Shown in pieces: positions 29,101 through 38,793 of a stretch of DNA of 64,000 nucleotides. Made by a program: the position numbers and the translations under genes. The DNA is from Lachnospiraceae bacterium KH1T2 (GTDB taxonomy: Bacteria > Bacillota > Clostridia > Lachnospirales > Lachnospiraceae): assembly GCA_900114405.1 (NCBI GenBank), contig FOSY01000001.1:62001-126000 (forward strand), read 5' to 3'. The first letter of the stretch is position 1, and each line of letters opens with the position of its first letter. Below the pieces are notes generated by a model. That model searched no databases. It had not been told where the DNA came from and was given only the letters and a program-made list of their open reading frames with translations.

Positions 29101-29624
29101 ATCTTTTTATAGAAAACAGGTATACCTGCTGCTATTTCCACAACTTCTTCCGCAAGTGCAGCAATTTCTTTATTCAGGTCACCAAGCATCACAAGATATC
29201 TTGCTGTTTCTTCATCATATATCGTCCCATCACGAAAAATATCATTAGATACTATCACAAGATTCCCGCAAGCCCCTGATGTTTCAGAAATATCAGCCAA
29301 TATACACTTCTTAACCTCTTCTTCTGTCATATCTTTCCAAAATCTCAGATTAGCCGCAAGATTTGAAAGATCTTCTAATAATATGGTATCAGAGTCTTTT
29401 ATAGATTTCAAATTATCGCAAAGTCCAAAGGGAACCTCTATCGTTTCAAATCCCTTGTCTTTTCGCATTGCGCGATGCCTTGCGATACGCTTTTCCGCTT
29501 CCTTTCCATCATTCTGCATAGTCGCAAAATAGAGCTTTCGGTCATTTCCCGAAAGCTCTAATGTACGTTTCTCTGCCCACTCTGATTTACCACTGCCGCT
29601 TCCACCGATAACCAGAACGATCAT
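29097..29624 (-). CDS. cobU: Adenosylcobinamide kinase / adenosylcobinamide-phosphate guanylyltransferase
   Basis: 175 residues with Walker A VIGGSGSGKSEWAEKR, the guanylylated-His region RIARHRAMRKDKGFETIE, LLEDLSNLAANL and VSNDIFRDG near the end. The full set of kinase and guanylyltransferase features is present, unlike the compact homologue at 28007-28333. It ends one base before cobT begins in the adjacent frame and overlaps cobS by 4 bases. Confidence 0.93.
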   Translation of the reverse strand: MIVLVIGGSGSGKSEWAEKRTLELSGNDRKLYFATMQNDGKEAEKRIARHRAMRKDKGFETIEVPFGLCDNLKSIKDSDTILLEDLSNLAANLRFWKDMTEEEVKKCILADISETSGACGNLVIVSNDIFRDGTIYDEETARYLVMLGDLNKEIAALAEEVVEIAAGIPVFYKKI

Positions 29625-30662
29625 TTAAAACCTCTCATATTGGTCAACTGCAATATCATCAAACAATTCACAGCTGTCATAGACTGTCATAGCAATATCA
29701 AGCATGCCCATCATCACTACTGCGCCTGTTCCTTCTCCAAGCGCCATATTTGCGTGGATCACCGGTTCAAATCCAAGAAGCCTGTTCAAATGAATCGCAG
29801 CAGGCTCTTTACCGATATGCGAAGGTATCAGATAATCCTTTACCCCCGGTGCTATCCTCTCTGCAGTAAGTGCGGCAACATCCGCAATTATCCCATCAAG
29901 TACTATCGGGACACCAGCCTCAGCTCCACCTATACATACTCCCACAAGACCAGCGATGTCCAGACCTCCAACACATTGAAGTATCTTCATCGCATCCGCA
30001 TTTCTAAGAGAATACTTATCTATTGCTTTTTCTATGACTGCAATTTTATTCTTTAGCCTGTCATCATCAAGCCCCGCACCACGACCAGTCACCGTTCTTA
30101 CCTCAAGCCCGGTAAGCGCTGCAGCCACGGCACTGCTTGTAGTTGTATTTCCTATGCCCATTTCTCCTGTAGCTATCATGTTATAGCCTTTTTGAGCATA
30201 TTCCTTTACTAAAGCTATCCCTATATCTATTGCCTTTCTGCACTCTTCAGCAGTCATCGCCGGTTCAAGTGCAAAATTTCTTGTACCACGCCGTACGTTT
30301 TTCTGCAAAACACCTTTTTGATTAACTTCAGACACGATTCCTATATCCACCGGAATTATGTCTGCACCTATCTTCTGTGCCATTCTGCACACTGAAGTTG
30401 TACCCTCAGCCATTTTTTTAGCACAGACCGCAGTTACTTCCTGACCTGACTGACTTATATTTTCTGCAACGATTCCATTGTCTGCACACATGACCAAAAC
30501 ACACTTTTTGTCGATAGAAACATCAGTCGTGTTTTGGATTGCCGCAATGCCTGATATGATCTCTTCAAAACGGCCCATACCATCCAATGGCTTTGCAATA
30601 CTGTCCCATCTTTTCTTTGCTTTTTCGTAAACTTCTTTTGAAGGGTTATTGATTTTGATCAA
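29625..30662 (-). CDS. cobT: Nicotinate-nucleotide-dimethylbenzimidazole phosphoribosyltransferase
   Basis: Activates the lower-ligand base. I prefer TTG 30662 as start, giving 345 residues beginning IKINNPSKEVYEKAKKRWD; it overlaps the upstream stop as TTGA, a coupling arrangement, and matches usual CobT N-termini. An ATG at 30698 would add 12 residues inside the preceding gene. Motifs: SIAKPLDGMGRFE, CADNGIVAENISQSGQEVT, GEMGIGNTTTSSAVAAAL and LGEGTGAVV. The start is uncertain; the product is not. Confidence 0.93.
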   Translation of the reverse strand: MIKINNPSKEVYEKAKKRWDSIAKPLDGMGRFEEIISGIAAIQNTTDVSIDKKCVLVMCADNGIVAENISQSGQEVTAVCAKKMAEGTTSVCRMAQKIGADIIPVDIGIVSEVNQKGVLQKNVRRGTRNFALEPAMTAEECRKAIDIGIALVKEYAQKGYNMIATGEMGIGNTTTSSAVAAALTGLEVRTVTGRGAGLDDDRLKNKIAVIEKAIDKYSLRNADAMKILQCVGGLDIAGLVGVCIGGAEAGVPIVLDGIIADVAALTAERIAPGVKDYLIPSHIGKEPAAIHLNRLLGFEPVIHANMALGEGTGAVVMMGMLDIAMTVYDSCELFDDIAVDQYERF

Positions 30663-30934
30663 AGCAGTAATTTTCCTGAAGAAATCAATTCTCTGCAATC
30701 CTCTTTAAGTGCTTTGCTGACCTTGCCTCCAGAGTATAACTCTCTGCACATGTCATCCTTGACTTTTTGCTGTGTAAGGTGATTCAATTTTCTCACTTTA
30801 TTAAGAAAATCAACCATTTTAACCTTATAAGGCTGACCATCAATGATCTCCTCCAGGAGCACCTCCTGTATGTTTAATTTATTATCGACGATAAACCAAT
30901 CAAGCCAAAGGTCAAAATCCATCGCTTTCCGCAT
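30659..30934 (-). CDS. Unknown 91-residue protein leading the cobalamin operon
   Basis: Not recognised. ATG 30934 has GGAGG 7 bases upstream. The product is charged and helical (MRKAMDFDLWLDWFIVDNKL ... DGQPYKVKMVDFLNKVRKLN ... MCRELYSGGKVSKALKEDCR) with no Cys cluster, signal peptide or membrane helix. Its stop overlaps the likely TTG start of cobT, and a gap of 115 bases separates it from the histidine kinase upstream, so it is the first gene of the operon. Small size and position would allow a regulatory or assembly role, but nothing in the sequence shows it. Confidence 0.6.
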   Translation of the reverse strand: MRKAMDFDLWLDWFIVDNKLNIQEVLLEEIIDGQPYKVKMVDFLNKVRKLNHLTQQKVKDDMCRELYSGGKVSKALKEDCRELISSGKLLL

Positions 30935-31049
30935 AAACTACCTCCACCTCATAAGAACTTCCAGCTACTTAAAGTATCTCACAAAAGGTGGATGCAAAAA
31001 GGCTTTTATTCAATACATCCATGCAATAAATTAATAAATTTCTATAAAC

Positions 31050-32681
31050 TTATAATTCTACCGGAATTACGATCTCATACATGGTATGCCACATTTCCTC
31101 TTCCGAACCGCCAAGAGTTATCGTTCCTCCATGCGCTTCGACTATGCGCTTGGCGATCGCCATGCCAAGTCCGCTTCCTTTACCGCTTGTACGTGCCTTT
31201 TCGCCAACCACAAATGGCTCAAAGATTCTGTCTCTCATGCTCTCAGGAATTCCAATTCCGTTATCGCCAAGCTGTATTATACATGAAAATCCGTCAGTTT
31301 TCACTCCTGCATATATCTGTATTCCCTCAGAATTATGACGTATTGTATTACTTATGATATTTTCAAATACTCTTTTAAGCTGCATTCTGTCAAAGGATGC
31401 CATGATGACCTCATCCGGAATATCTGTTATCAGCTCGAAACCAAGCAAATCCAATTCTTCATACTTCTCAGCAAGGTATTCTCTTAAATATTCGCACAGA
31501 TCACCCTTTTCCATCTTAAGTTCATATTGCGGATGCTCAATCCTGCTAAATTCATAAAACTGATTTATCAGCTCTGAAAGCATTTCCGCCTTTGTAACTA
31601 TCGTGCTCAGGTACTTCTTTGCATCATCACTCTTTACCACCCCATCGTTTACCGCTCTTGCATACCCTTCGATAACCGTTATTGGAGTTCTAAGATCATG
31701 CGAAATATCCATAAGCATATCTCTTCTCTCTTCCTCCATTTGTATTCGATGCTTCTCACTCTTTGCCAGACGCTCCGACATATCATTAAATGATTTAATT
31801 ATCTCTTCAAATTCCAATGGACCCTCATAAGATGAGATATGCTCTGACGCATCCGGGCTCTTCATTCGATTCATTGCTTCTTTGATCACCTTAAGCGGAG
31901 AAGTTACATGCTTCATAATGAGCAGAGTAAAGAACGAAGTAAGTGCAAAGAGTATAGCTGCCGCTGATGCAAAAAATGTAAACATGATCTTTACACCCTG
32001 CTGACCGCCATTGTACCACGTCTGATAATCTACATGTGCTATACAGTAACGTACTGTCCCATTTTTATCAGTAAACTGCATCTTTTGTAATAACAAAAAA
32101 TCAGCTCCATAGTTAACCAAAAAAGCAATCTCATCCTTTGTTAAGCGCTTTTTTTCAAGACTTATGCCCGTACTATATACAACATTTCTTTCATTATCAA
32201 GTATAGCAATTCCTGCCGGCTGCATGACAGACGATTCATCGTCTTCTAATGTTGCATATTTGACGAGGTAATAACCGATCTGACCATCCTCATTGTAGAT
32301 CTTATCTATATAATAACTCGTACCAAGCTGGATATCCGGTATCAGGGCAAGCATATCATGCGTGTAGTTCCGACTTTTTGATTTATCACTCACATATATA
32401 CTTTTACCGTCTGCATCCAAAATTTCTACATATCCTTTTCTTCCCATATACTTACGCACAGGAAGTTTTCCATAATCCGACTCTGCAGTTTTTGCAAGTT
32501 TATCTACAAACTCCGAAAGCTCAGGTGGATTATAGCTTTGATAAGCAAGCTCCGATGCCATTTTATAAAAGTTGAGCAGCAGAACTATTCCAACCACTAT
32601 AAAAAGTATATAGCTTCTAAGCACTATCAGATACAGGCTTTTGCTCTTTCTTTTTTTCTTTTCTCCAGTTTGTTTAAGCAT
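31050..32681 (-). CDS. Membrane sensor histidine kinase
   Basis: 543 residues. Transmembrane helix at about 17-37, an extracytoplasmic sensing region of about 190 residues, a second helix at about 231-256, HAMP linker, HisKA with phospho-acceptor His328 in DISHDLRTPITVIEGYARA, and HATPase_c with NTIRHN, GDNGIGIPE and GKGSGLGMAIAKRI. The layout fits the ResE/WalK group. It follows its response regulator by 12 bases in one operon. The signal is unknown; proximity to B12 genes is not evidence of control. Confidence 0.92.
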   Translation of the reverse strand: MLKQTGEKKKRKSKSLYLIVLRSYILFIVVGIVLLLNFYKMASELAYQSYNPPELSEFVDKLAKTAESDYGKLPVRKYMGRKGYVEILDADGKSIYVSDKSKSRNYTHDMLALIPDIQLGTSYYIDKIYNEDGQIGYYLVKYATLEDDESSVMQPAGIAILDNERNVVYSTGISLEKKRLTKDEIAFLVNYGADFLLLQKMQFTDKNGTVRYCIAHVDYQTWYNGGQQGVKIMFTFFASAAAILFALTSFFTLLIMKHVTSPLKVIKEAMNRMKSPDASEHISSYEGPLEFEEIIKSFNDMSERLAKSEKHRIQMEEERRDMLMDISHDLRTPITVIEGYARAVNDGVVKSDDAKKYLSTIVTKAEMLSELINQFYEFSRIEHPQYELKMEKGDLCEYLREYLAEKYEELDLLGFELITDIPDEVIMASFDRMQLKRVFENIISNTIRHNSEGIQIYAGVKTDGFSCIIQLGDNGIGIPESMRDRIFEPFVVGEKARTSGKGSGLGMAIAKRIVEAHGGTITLGGSEEEMWHTMYEIVIPVEL

Positions 32682-32693
32682 TTATACGCACTT

Positions 32694-33410
32694 TCAATTA
32701 ATTTTCTCAAATCTGTAGCCAAGTCCCCGTACAGTTTTAAGATATTTAGGTTCTTTAGGATTTTCTTCTATTTTTTCACGAATCTTTGATACATGTACCA
32801 TTACAGTATTTGCATCACTTTCAAAATATGTTCCACTGATATTTTCAAATATCTGGACCTTTGTAAATACTCGTCCCGGATGCTTCATGAGCATCTCCAC
32901 TATCTTAAATTCCATAGGTGTCAGATTTACTTCTTTTCCATTTTTTCTGACCACCATTGCTTCCATATCAAGCATAAGATCGCCGATTACGATCTTTTCT
33001 TCTTCATCCTCAGGAACAGCATTTTCATTCAGGCTGTAAAAACGACGTATTGCTGCATTTACACGTGCTACAAGTTCCATAGGATTAAAAGGCTTCGTTA
33101 TATAATCATCTGCGCCTGCATCAAGACCAAAAATCTTGTCACCCGGCCTGTCCTTCGCAGAAAGTATTATTATCGGCATATTGTGTTTTTCACGAACTTT
33201 CTGCGTAAGCTCAAAACCATCCATCCTAGGCATCATAATGTCAAAAATACCTATATCAGCATGAACAGATTTAAGTATTTCAAGTGCCTGCTTTCCATCA
33301 AATGCTGTAACCACATCATAACCCGCATTCTGCAGATAAAGTGTAAGAAGTTCTACGATATCTCTATCATCTTCTGCTACAAGACATGTATATTTATTAT
33401 TCTCTGTCAT
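32694..33410 (-). CDS. OmpR-family response regulator
   Basis: 238 residues. Receiver domain with acidic pocket EDD at 13-15, phospho-acceptor Asp57 in IFDIMMPRMDG and Lys in DYITKPFNPME, then a winged-helix DNA-binding domain (VNLTPMEFKIVEMLMKHPGR ... TVMVHVSKIREKIEENP ... VRGLGYRFE). It is transcribed with the kinase gene just downstream. Start ATG 33410 has AAGGAG upstream. Confidence 0.93.
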   Translation of the reverse strand: MTENNKYTCLVAEDDRDIVELLTLYLQNAGYDVVTAFDGKQALEILKSVHADIGIFDIMMPRMDGFELTQKVREKHNMPIIILSAKDRPGDKIFGLDAGADDYITKPFNPMELVARVNAAIRRFYSLNENAVPEDEEEKIVIGDLMLDMEAMVVRKNGKEVNLTPMEFKIVEMLMKHPGRVFTKVQIFENISGTYFESDANTVMVHVSKIREKIEENPKEPKYLKTVRGLGYRFEKIN

Positions 33411-33486
33411 AAATTTCTCCTTGCTATAAATACTATAACCCAGCCATATAAAACCGAACTTTACTTCTTCTTAAGATATTCTTAAC

Positions 33487-34923
33487 TCAATGCTCGAACA
33501 CGATATCGTATAACATATTTATATCGATATTTGCCCTCATGACTTTACTTAATTCAGCATATGACTCTTCTCGTCTTTCTCTGTCGCTTTTAACAGACAC
33601 ATTATCCAAGCATATACCTTTGACTTCAGCCAGCGTCCTTATCATTGTCCCTGCTATCTCAGCGGCATCAAAAACTCCATGTACATATGAACCATAAACA
33701 TTATTTCGTGAACAGTACTGCTCTCCGCTCTGTCCCATATGTATCTCATATCCCTCATACCTAAGACCGTTAAGTGAGCTGAATATTCCTGAAAGGCCAC
33801 TAAATTCACCCTCGGTTCTTGTCCTGACTTTTTCTTTCCCCATTATGGTCTCGATTGGCAGCAGTCCCATTCCACGTATCTCTCCGCCGCTTTCCATTTC
33901 TTCAGGATCAGCTATGCGCTCCCCAAGCATCTGATATCCGCCGCAGATTCCAAAAACAGGATGTCTTTCCGAATGCCGCATCACCTTTGCTTCAAGTCCA
34001 CACTCTCTGAACCACTTCAGATCTTCGATCGTATTTTTACTTCCGGGCAATATTACGAGATCAGGCTCTCCAAACTCTTCCACATCAGAAACATATCTCA
34101 AAGAAACATTGGCTACACCTTCAAATACATCAAAATCAGAAAAATTAGATATCCTCGGGAAACGTATCACCACTATATCCACAGCTTCAATACCGCGTTT
34201 TTCAAATCTTTCCGAAAGCGAATCTTCATCAGGAAGGTCAAGCTTCGTATAAGGCATAACCCCAAGTACAGGAACACCGCACTTTTCTTCAAGAAAACTT
34301 ATCCCAGAGTCTAGCAGAGATACATCACCTCTGAATTTATTTATTATAAGTCCTTTTACTCTTTTCCTTTCATCCTCTTCAAGAAGCATCATAGTTCCAA
34401 GAAGCTGCGCAAATACACCTCCTCTGTCGATATCTCCAATAAGTACCACGGGTGCATCAAGCATTTGCGCAAGTCCCATATTCACGATATCATTGCTTTT
34501 CAAATTTATTTCTGCCGGACTTCCCGCACCTTCGATCACTATAGGTGAATACTCTGCATTAAGAGAATCATATGCCTTTTTTATCTCAGGTATAAGCGAA
34601 GTTTTATACTTAAAATAGTCTCTTGCGCTCATATTTTTCAAAACTTCGCCATTGACTATCACCTGTGATCCCACATCACTCGTCGGCTTTAGGAGAATCG
34701 GGTTCATCCTTACTGATGGCTCTATCCCGGCGGCTTCAGCCTGTGTCACCTGCGCACGCCCCATTTCAAGCCCTTCATTTGTTATAAATGAATTTAACGC
34801 CATATTCTGCGACTTGAAAGGCGCCGGACTATAGCCATCTTCCTTAAATATACGGCAAAGTCCGGCTGTCAAAAGGCTTTTTCCTACACCGGACATAGTT
34901 CCCTGCAGCATTATATTATTCAT
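33487..34923 (-). CDS. cbiP: Cobyric acid synthase
   Basis: Amidates the b, d, e and g side chains of adenosylcobyrinate a,c-diamide. 478 residues from ATG 34923 ([20 protein letters not shown]); an in-frame TTG one codon earlier sits at a better distance from GAGGAG and could be the real start. ATP loop [32 protein letters not shown], the amidotransferase Cys in [10 protein letters not shown] and His in [10 protein letters not shown]. It lies apart from the main B12 operon and overlaps the exporter-like gene end by 8 bases. Confidence 0.94.
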   Translation of the reverse strand: MNNIMLQGTMSGVGKSLLTAGLCRIFKEDGYSPAPFKSQNMALNSFITNEGLEMGRAQVTQAEAAGIEPSVRMNPILLKPTSDVGSQVIVNGEVLKNMSARDYFKYKTSLIPEIKKAYDSLNAEYSPIVIEGAGSPAEINLKSNDIVNMGLAQMLDAPVVLIGDIDRGGVFAQLLGTMMLLEEDERKRVKGLIINKFRGDVSLLDSGISFLEEKCGVPVLGVMPYTKLDLPDEDSLSERFEKRGIEAVDIVVIRFPRISNFSDFDVFEGVANVSLRYVSDVEEFGEPDLVILPGSKNTIEDLKWFRECGLEAKVMRHSERHPVFGICGGYQMLGERIADPEEMESGGEIRGMGLLPIETIMGKEKVRTRTEGEFSGLSGIFSSLNGLRYEGYEIHMGQSGEQYCSRNNVYGSYVHGVFDAAEIAGTMIRTLAEVKGICLDNVSVKSDRERREESYAELSKVMRANIDINMLYDIVFEH

Positions 34924-36100
34924 CAAGTTTATTACTCCTCTTCGAGATTTTAGCGATAAGCTCATCAAAAAGTTCCTTGATAAGTGCACCTACCGGAACT
35001 GCAAAAATCATACCAAAAAATCCTCCAACTGCACTTCCCACTATCAGCGAAGCGATGACAAGAAGCGGATGGATCTTGATATTTGAACTGAGAAGTTTTG
35101 GATTTATGACATTTCCATCAATTGTCTGCACGATAAAGAGAATAACAAGCGAAATAAAAAGTTTTGTAAAATCACCATTGATCACACATACAATGATGGT
35201 TGAGCCATATGCAACTATACCTCCGACATAAGGGATTAGATTTCCAATACCTGTAAGTACTCCGATTATCACAGAAAATTTCACACCTATTATCGAAAGA
35301 GAGATACTTATCAGCAATGCCATTATAAGTGCATCTATGAGCTGCCCTCTGATATATCCTGAAAAAATCCTGTCTGCACGTTTAAGCAAATTATGAAAAC
35401 CCTCATTAAATCTTTTATTTGAAAGAGCTATAAGAACATTATTCCAATACTTTGCGAGACCTTTTCCATCCAGCATGAAGTAAATTGCAAAAATAATGAT
35501 AAAAACTGCGCTTGTAAATACCGAGCCTATATTTGAGATGGTCTTTCCAATAGCTCCCGCCTGCGTCTTGAGTGCATCTCCAAGCGTTACTACAAGAGCA
35601 TCCAATGATTCTTTTAATCCAGGAGTGCTTATATTTAATTCCGTAAGTTCCTTTTGAAGTGAGCTATAAAAACTGTTCAAGGTTCTTCCATATTGGCTCA
35701 TCATATCTGTCATCTGAGTAAGTGAAGCCAGCGTGAACTGTCTTGTAACTGTTGATATGACCAAAGACAGCAGCAGTATGACTATTAAAAAAGCCATTAC
35801 AACAGTCATTGCAACAGCCATCGGCCGCATATCTTTGTTTTTTTTACGTACCGCCGGAACTTTATTTAGTTGGCGTTCAAAAAAATCTACCAATGGGTCA
35901 AGAAGATAAGCTATTATAAGCCCTCCTACTACTGGCTGCATCACAAGTACTGCCCACTTTCCAACAGTATTCAGTGCATTAAAAACTATATTTATGTGGT
36001 CGAGAAGCCGCACCAGCACTACTATCGCCATGCATGTAGCAATTACATATATGGCGATCAAAGTATATTTAGGGTTCATATCATCCTTAAAATTTTTCAT
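34916..36100 (-). CDS. AI-2E family transporter (YtvI/PerM-like permease)
   Basis: 394 residues with about eight hydrophobic segments arranged as in the AI-2E/PerM family: paired helices at the N-terminus ([39 protein letters not shown]), a long central soluble segment, then a cluster of C-terminal helices including [13 protein letters not shown] and [19 protein letters not shown]. Members export small molecules or ions; the AI-2 label is historical and substrate is unknown. Divergent from the YlmH-like gene, 124 bases apart. Confidence 0.88.
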   Translation of the reverse strand: MKNFKDDMNPKYTLIAIYVIATCMAIVVLVRLLDHINIVFNALNTVGKWAVLVMQPVVGGLIIAYLLDPLVDFFERQLNKVPAVRKKNKDMRPMAVAMTVVMAFLIVILLLSLVISTVTRQFTLASLTQMTDMMSQYGRTLNSFYSSLQKELTELNISTPGLKESLDALVVTLGDALKTQAGAIGKTISNIGSVFTSAVFIIIFAIYFMLDGKGLAKYWNNVLIALSNKRFNEGFHNLLKRADRIFSGYIRGQLIDALIMALLISISLSIIGVKFSVIIGVLTGIGNLIPYVGGIVAYGSTIIVCVINGDFTKLFISLVILFIVQTIDGNVINPKLLSSNIKIHPLLVIASLIVGSAVGGFFGMIFAVPVGALIKELFDELIAKISKRSNKLDE

Positions 36101-36224
36101 ACTCTATACTTCCATTTTCATCATTTTTATAAATATTTTATCATACTTAATGTTTTTTTGTGCATCTGCTTATAATAAATGTATAATACACAATGTACTA
36201 AATACAAAGGAGAATCCTTTTTAT

Positions 36225-37025
36225 ATGGCAAATGAAACCGAACAGTTCAAAAAGCGTATTCACGAGCTTTCTGAAACCTCATATACAAACTCACAATATC
36301 TTTTTACAGATTTCTTAAACGAAGCAGAACTCTCAGATGTGCTGAGTATAGCCGGAAATGCTTCTGAAGAGATCTCGACCGGAAAAACTGTTATATGCTC
36401 TGCTTTCCCTTCAGGAATCACAATTTACGGCGGTCATACCATGTCTACCCGCTGCATGATTCGCTTCGGTTCAGAGGAAGCTTTCGCCTATGACGAGCCT
36501 TTCCCGATATCGATAGTTCACATTTTCCCAAGGCTTGCTAAATTTGCTGATACCTTTACCCACAGAGATTTCCTCGGCGCAATATTAAACCTTGGCATTG
36601 ACCGCAAAGTGACAGGTGACATTCTCACCGATGGTACTCAGGCATGGCTCTTCGCAGAAGAAAAGATGGCAAAATTTATCAAGGACAATTTAGATCAGGT
36701 CAAGCATACACATATCATCTGCGAGATAGTCGATGATATCCCTAAAGAGATGCAGGTACATACAGAGCATCTTGAATTTCAGGTTCAGTCAGAGCGAATC
36801 GATGCAATTGCCGCACAGATTGTTAAGTTATCACGCAGCAAAGTCCTTGAACTTTTTCGCACTCAGAAAATTTTTGTGAACGGACGCACTATGGAAAACC
36901 CTTCATTTCAGCCAAAATCAGGTGATATGATCTCTATCCGCGGTTTTGGAAAGGTACGCTACTTAGGAACTACGCGACTGACCCGCAAAGGAAAATGTAA
37001 TATTGCTATCGAAAAATTTATTTAA
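36225..37025 (+). CDS. YlmH-like S4-domain RNA-binding protein
   Basis: 266 residues starting at ATG 36225 (MANETEQFKKRIHELSE), with AAAGGAG 12 bases upstream; the longer open frame to 35994 is intergenic. The N-terminal domain (TDFLNEAELSDVLSIAG ... HRDFLGAILNLGIDRKVTGDI) and the C-terminal S4 domain (LSRSKVLELFRTQKIFVNGR ... GKVRYLGTTRLTRKGK) match YlmH, a ribosome-associated protein implicated in translation quality control and usually found in the cell-division cluster. Here it stands outside that cluster, beside a DNA polymerase. Confidence 0.88.
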   Translation: MANETEQFKKRIHELSETSYTNSQYLFTDFLNEAELSDVLSIAGNASEEISTGKTVICSAFPSGITIYGGHTMSTRCMIRFGSEEAFAYDEPFPISIVHIFPRLAKFADTFTHRDFLGAILNLGIDRKVTGDILTDGTQAWLFAEEKMAKFIKDNLDQVKHTHIICEIVDDIPKEMQVHTEHLEFQVQSERIDAIAAQIVKLSRSKVLELFRTQKIFVNGRTMENPSFQPKSGDMISIRGFGKVRYLGTTRLTRKGKCNIAIEKFI

Positions 37026-37032
37026 GTTGAAC

Positions 37033-37046
37033 CGAACATATATTCT
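37033..37046 (+). promoter_or_regulatory. LexA/DinR-like box before Y-family polymerase
   Basis: CGAACATATATTCT matches the Gram-positive SOS box CGAACRNRYGTTYG at 12 of 14 positions by eye and lies 18 bases before the polymerase start. It overlaps a perfect inverted repeat with 10-bp arms (ATATATTCTA) separated by TGA at 37038-37060. Confidence 0.55.
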
Positions 37047-37063
37047 ATGATAGAATATATCAT

Positions 37064-38587
37064 ATGAGTGAAAATTTTTTTATCGCAATCGATCTGAAAT
37101 CATTTTATGCATCTGTTGAGTGCCAGCAAAGAGGTTTAAATGCCCTTACTACAAACCTTGTTGTAGCTGATCCTTCAAGAACTGAGAAAACGATCTGTCT
37201 TGCAGTATCACCTTCACTAAAGGCATATGGTATTCCCGGAAGGGCACGTCTTTTTGAAGCGCTGCAAAAAGTTAAGGAGGTCAATTCCATTCGTCGTTTC
37301 AAAGCTCCGGGACACAATTTCACAGGTAGTTCCAGTAATGCAGATGAGCTTGCAATACATCCTGAATTTGCAGTTGACTTCATAACCGCACCTCCAAACA
37401 TGGCACTGTACATGCAGATAAGTTCCAGAATCTATAATATATACTTAAAATATGTAGCGCCGGAGGATATCCATGTTTACTCGATAGACGAAGTTTTCAT
37501 GGATGTAACCCACTACTTAAAAACCTACAACATGACTCCACGTGAGCTCGCCGCCAAAATGATACATGATGTTCTGACCGAAACAGGCATCACTGCAACA
37601 GCCGGAATCGGCACTAATCTATATCTCTGCAAAGTTGCAATGGATATAGTTGCAAAGCACATCCCCGCTGACAAAAATGGAGTACGCATCGCAGAGCTTA
37701 ACGAAATGACTTATCGTGAAAAGCTTTGGGATCATAAACCGCTTACAGACTTCTGGCGTGTAGGTGCAGGATACGCGCGCAAACTTATAGCTAACGGAAT
37801 GGAGACAATGGGCGATGTTGCACGCTGCTCTATAGGAAAGCCTGACGAATACTATAATGAAGAGCTTCTATACAAGCTTTTTGGCATAAATGCCGAGCTT
37901 CTGATAGACCATGCATGGGGGTGGGAGCCTTGCACAATGGCAGATATCAAAGCCTACAAGCCTGAGTCTAATTCACTCGGAAGCGGTCAGGTACTGCAGT
38001 CGCCCTACCCACATGAAAAAGCACGGCTCATAGTTCACGAAATGACTGATCTTCTTGCTTTAGACCTTGTTGATAAGCGGCTTTTAACCGACCAGATAGT
38101 ACTTACGATCGGCTATGATATAGAAAATCTTAATGATCCTGCCAAAGCTCAAAAGTACCGCGGTCCTGTCATCACAGACCACTATGGCAGAAAAGTTCCC
38201 AAACACGCTCATGGTACAGCTAACCTCGGTCAGATGACTTCCTCATCTGAGCTGATAATCAAAGCAAGTCTCGAACTATTTGAAAAGATCACTGATCCAT
38301 CACTACTGGTAAGGCGCATATACGTTACTGCAAATCACATAACAGATGAAAATAGCGTCAAGTCTGAGCCAAAGTACGAGCAGCTCGATATATTTACTGA
38401 TTTTGCTGCCTTGGAAAAAGAGCAAAAGGCTAAAGAAAAAAAAAGAGCACGTGAGCGCAAGATGCAGGAGGCTGTCCTCTCTATCAGGAAAAAATTTGGA
38501 AAAAATGCCATTCTCAAGGGAATGAACTTTGAAGAAGGTGCTACAACACGAGAAAGAAATAATCAGATCGGAGGGCATAAGGCATGA
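37064..38587 (+). CDS. Y-family DNA polymerase (UvrX/DinB-like translesion polymerase)
   Basis: 507 residues. The palm begins with AIDLKSFYASVECQQRG, whose Asp is a catalytic metal ligand, and the second catalytic pair lies in YSIDEVFMDVT near residue 145. TATAGIGTNLYLCKVAMDI and the little-finger region are present; the tail (about 440-507) is basic. This longer, UvrX-like form is usually SOS-controlled in Firmicutes, and a LexA-like box is just upstream. No Shine-Dalgarno is evident before ATG 37064, because the region forms an AT-rich palindrome. It overlaps the small downstream gene by 4 bases (ATGA). Confidence 0.9.
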   Translation: MSENFFIAIDLKSFYASVECQQRGLNALTTNLVVADPSRTEKTICLAVSPSLKAYGIPGRARLFEALQKVKEVNSIRRFKAPGHNFTGSSSNADELAIHPEFAVDFITAPPNMALYMQISSRIYNIYLKYVAPEDIHVYSIDEVFMDVTHYLKTYNMTPRELAAKMIHDVLTETGITATAGIGTNLYLCKVAMDIVAKHIPADKNGVRIAELNEMTYREKLWDHKPLTDFWRVGAGYARKLIANGMETMGDVARCSIGKPDEYYNEELLYKLFGINAELLIDHAWGWEPCTMADIKAYKPESNSLGSGQVLQSPYPHEKARLIVHEMTDLLALDLVDKRLLTDQIVLTIGYDIENLNDPAKAQKYRGPVITDHYGRKVPKHAHGTANLGQMTSSSELIIKASLELFEKITDPSLLVRRIYVTANHITDENSVKSEPKYEQLDIFTDFAALEKEQKAKEKKRARERKMQEAVLSIRKKFGKNAILKGMNFEEGATTRERNNQIGGHKA

Positions 38588-38793
38588 GTATCGATAAATA
38601 CAAAGATATAATAAATCTGCCCCACCCGACTTCGAAGAAACATCCACGGATGTCTGCTTCTAACCGGGCGGCGCAGTTTTCACCTTTCAAGGCTTTGACA
38701 GGTTATGATACCGTCATTGACGATACTAATAAATTCAATGAAGAAAGATACGAAGCCAATGGCGGACGCGAAGAAGTTTTTAAGCCTTCTTAG
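38584..38793 (+). CDS. YolD-like small protein partner of the polymerase
   Basis: 69 residues. The stretch HPRMSASNRAAQFSPFKALTG is characteristic of short proteins encoded after UvrX-type polymerases in Lachnospiraceae, similar to YolD. The start overlaps the polymerase stop as ATGA, with GGAGGG 8 bases upstream. YolD-type proteins are thought to assist UvrX during mutagenic repair. The last 14 bases overlap, tail to tail, with the cysteine desulfurase gene on the other strand. Confidence 0.8.
   Translation: MSIDKYKDIINLPHPTSKKHPRMSASNRAAQFSPFKALTGYDTVIDDTNKFNEERYEANGGREEVFKPS

Noticed and set aside
30935-31049. Cobalamin riboswitch before the B12 operon
   Set aside because: Leader is only 115 bases and no B12-box-like GCCACTG/CAGTGGC element or multi-helix fold is seen.
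35994-36224. Longer N-terminus for the YlmH-like gene
   Set aside because: Would run through the divergent promoter region and antisense to the permease start; ATG 36225 has a good ribosome site.
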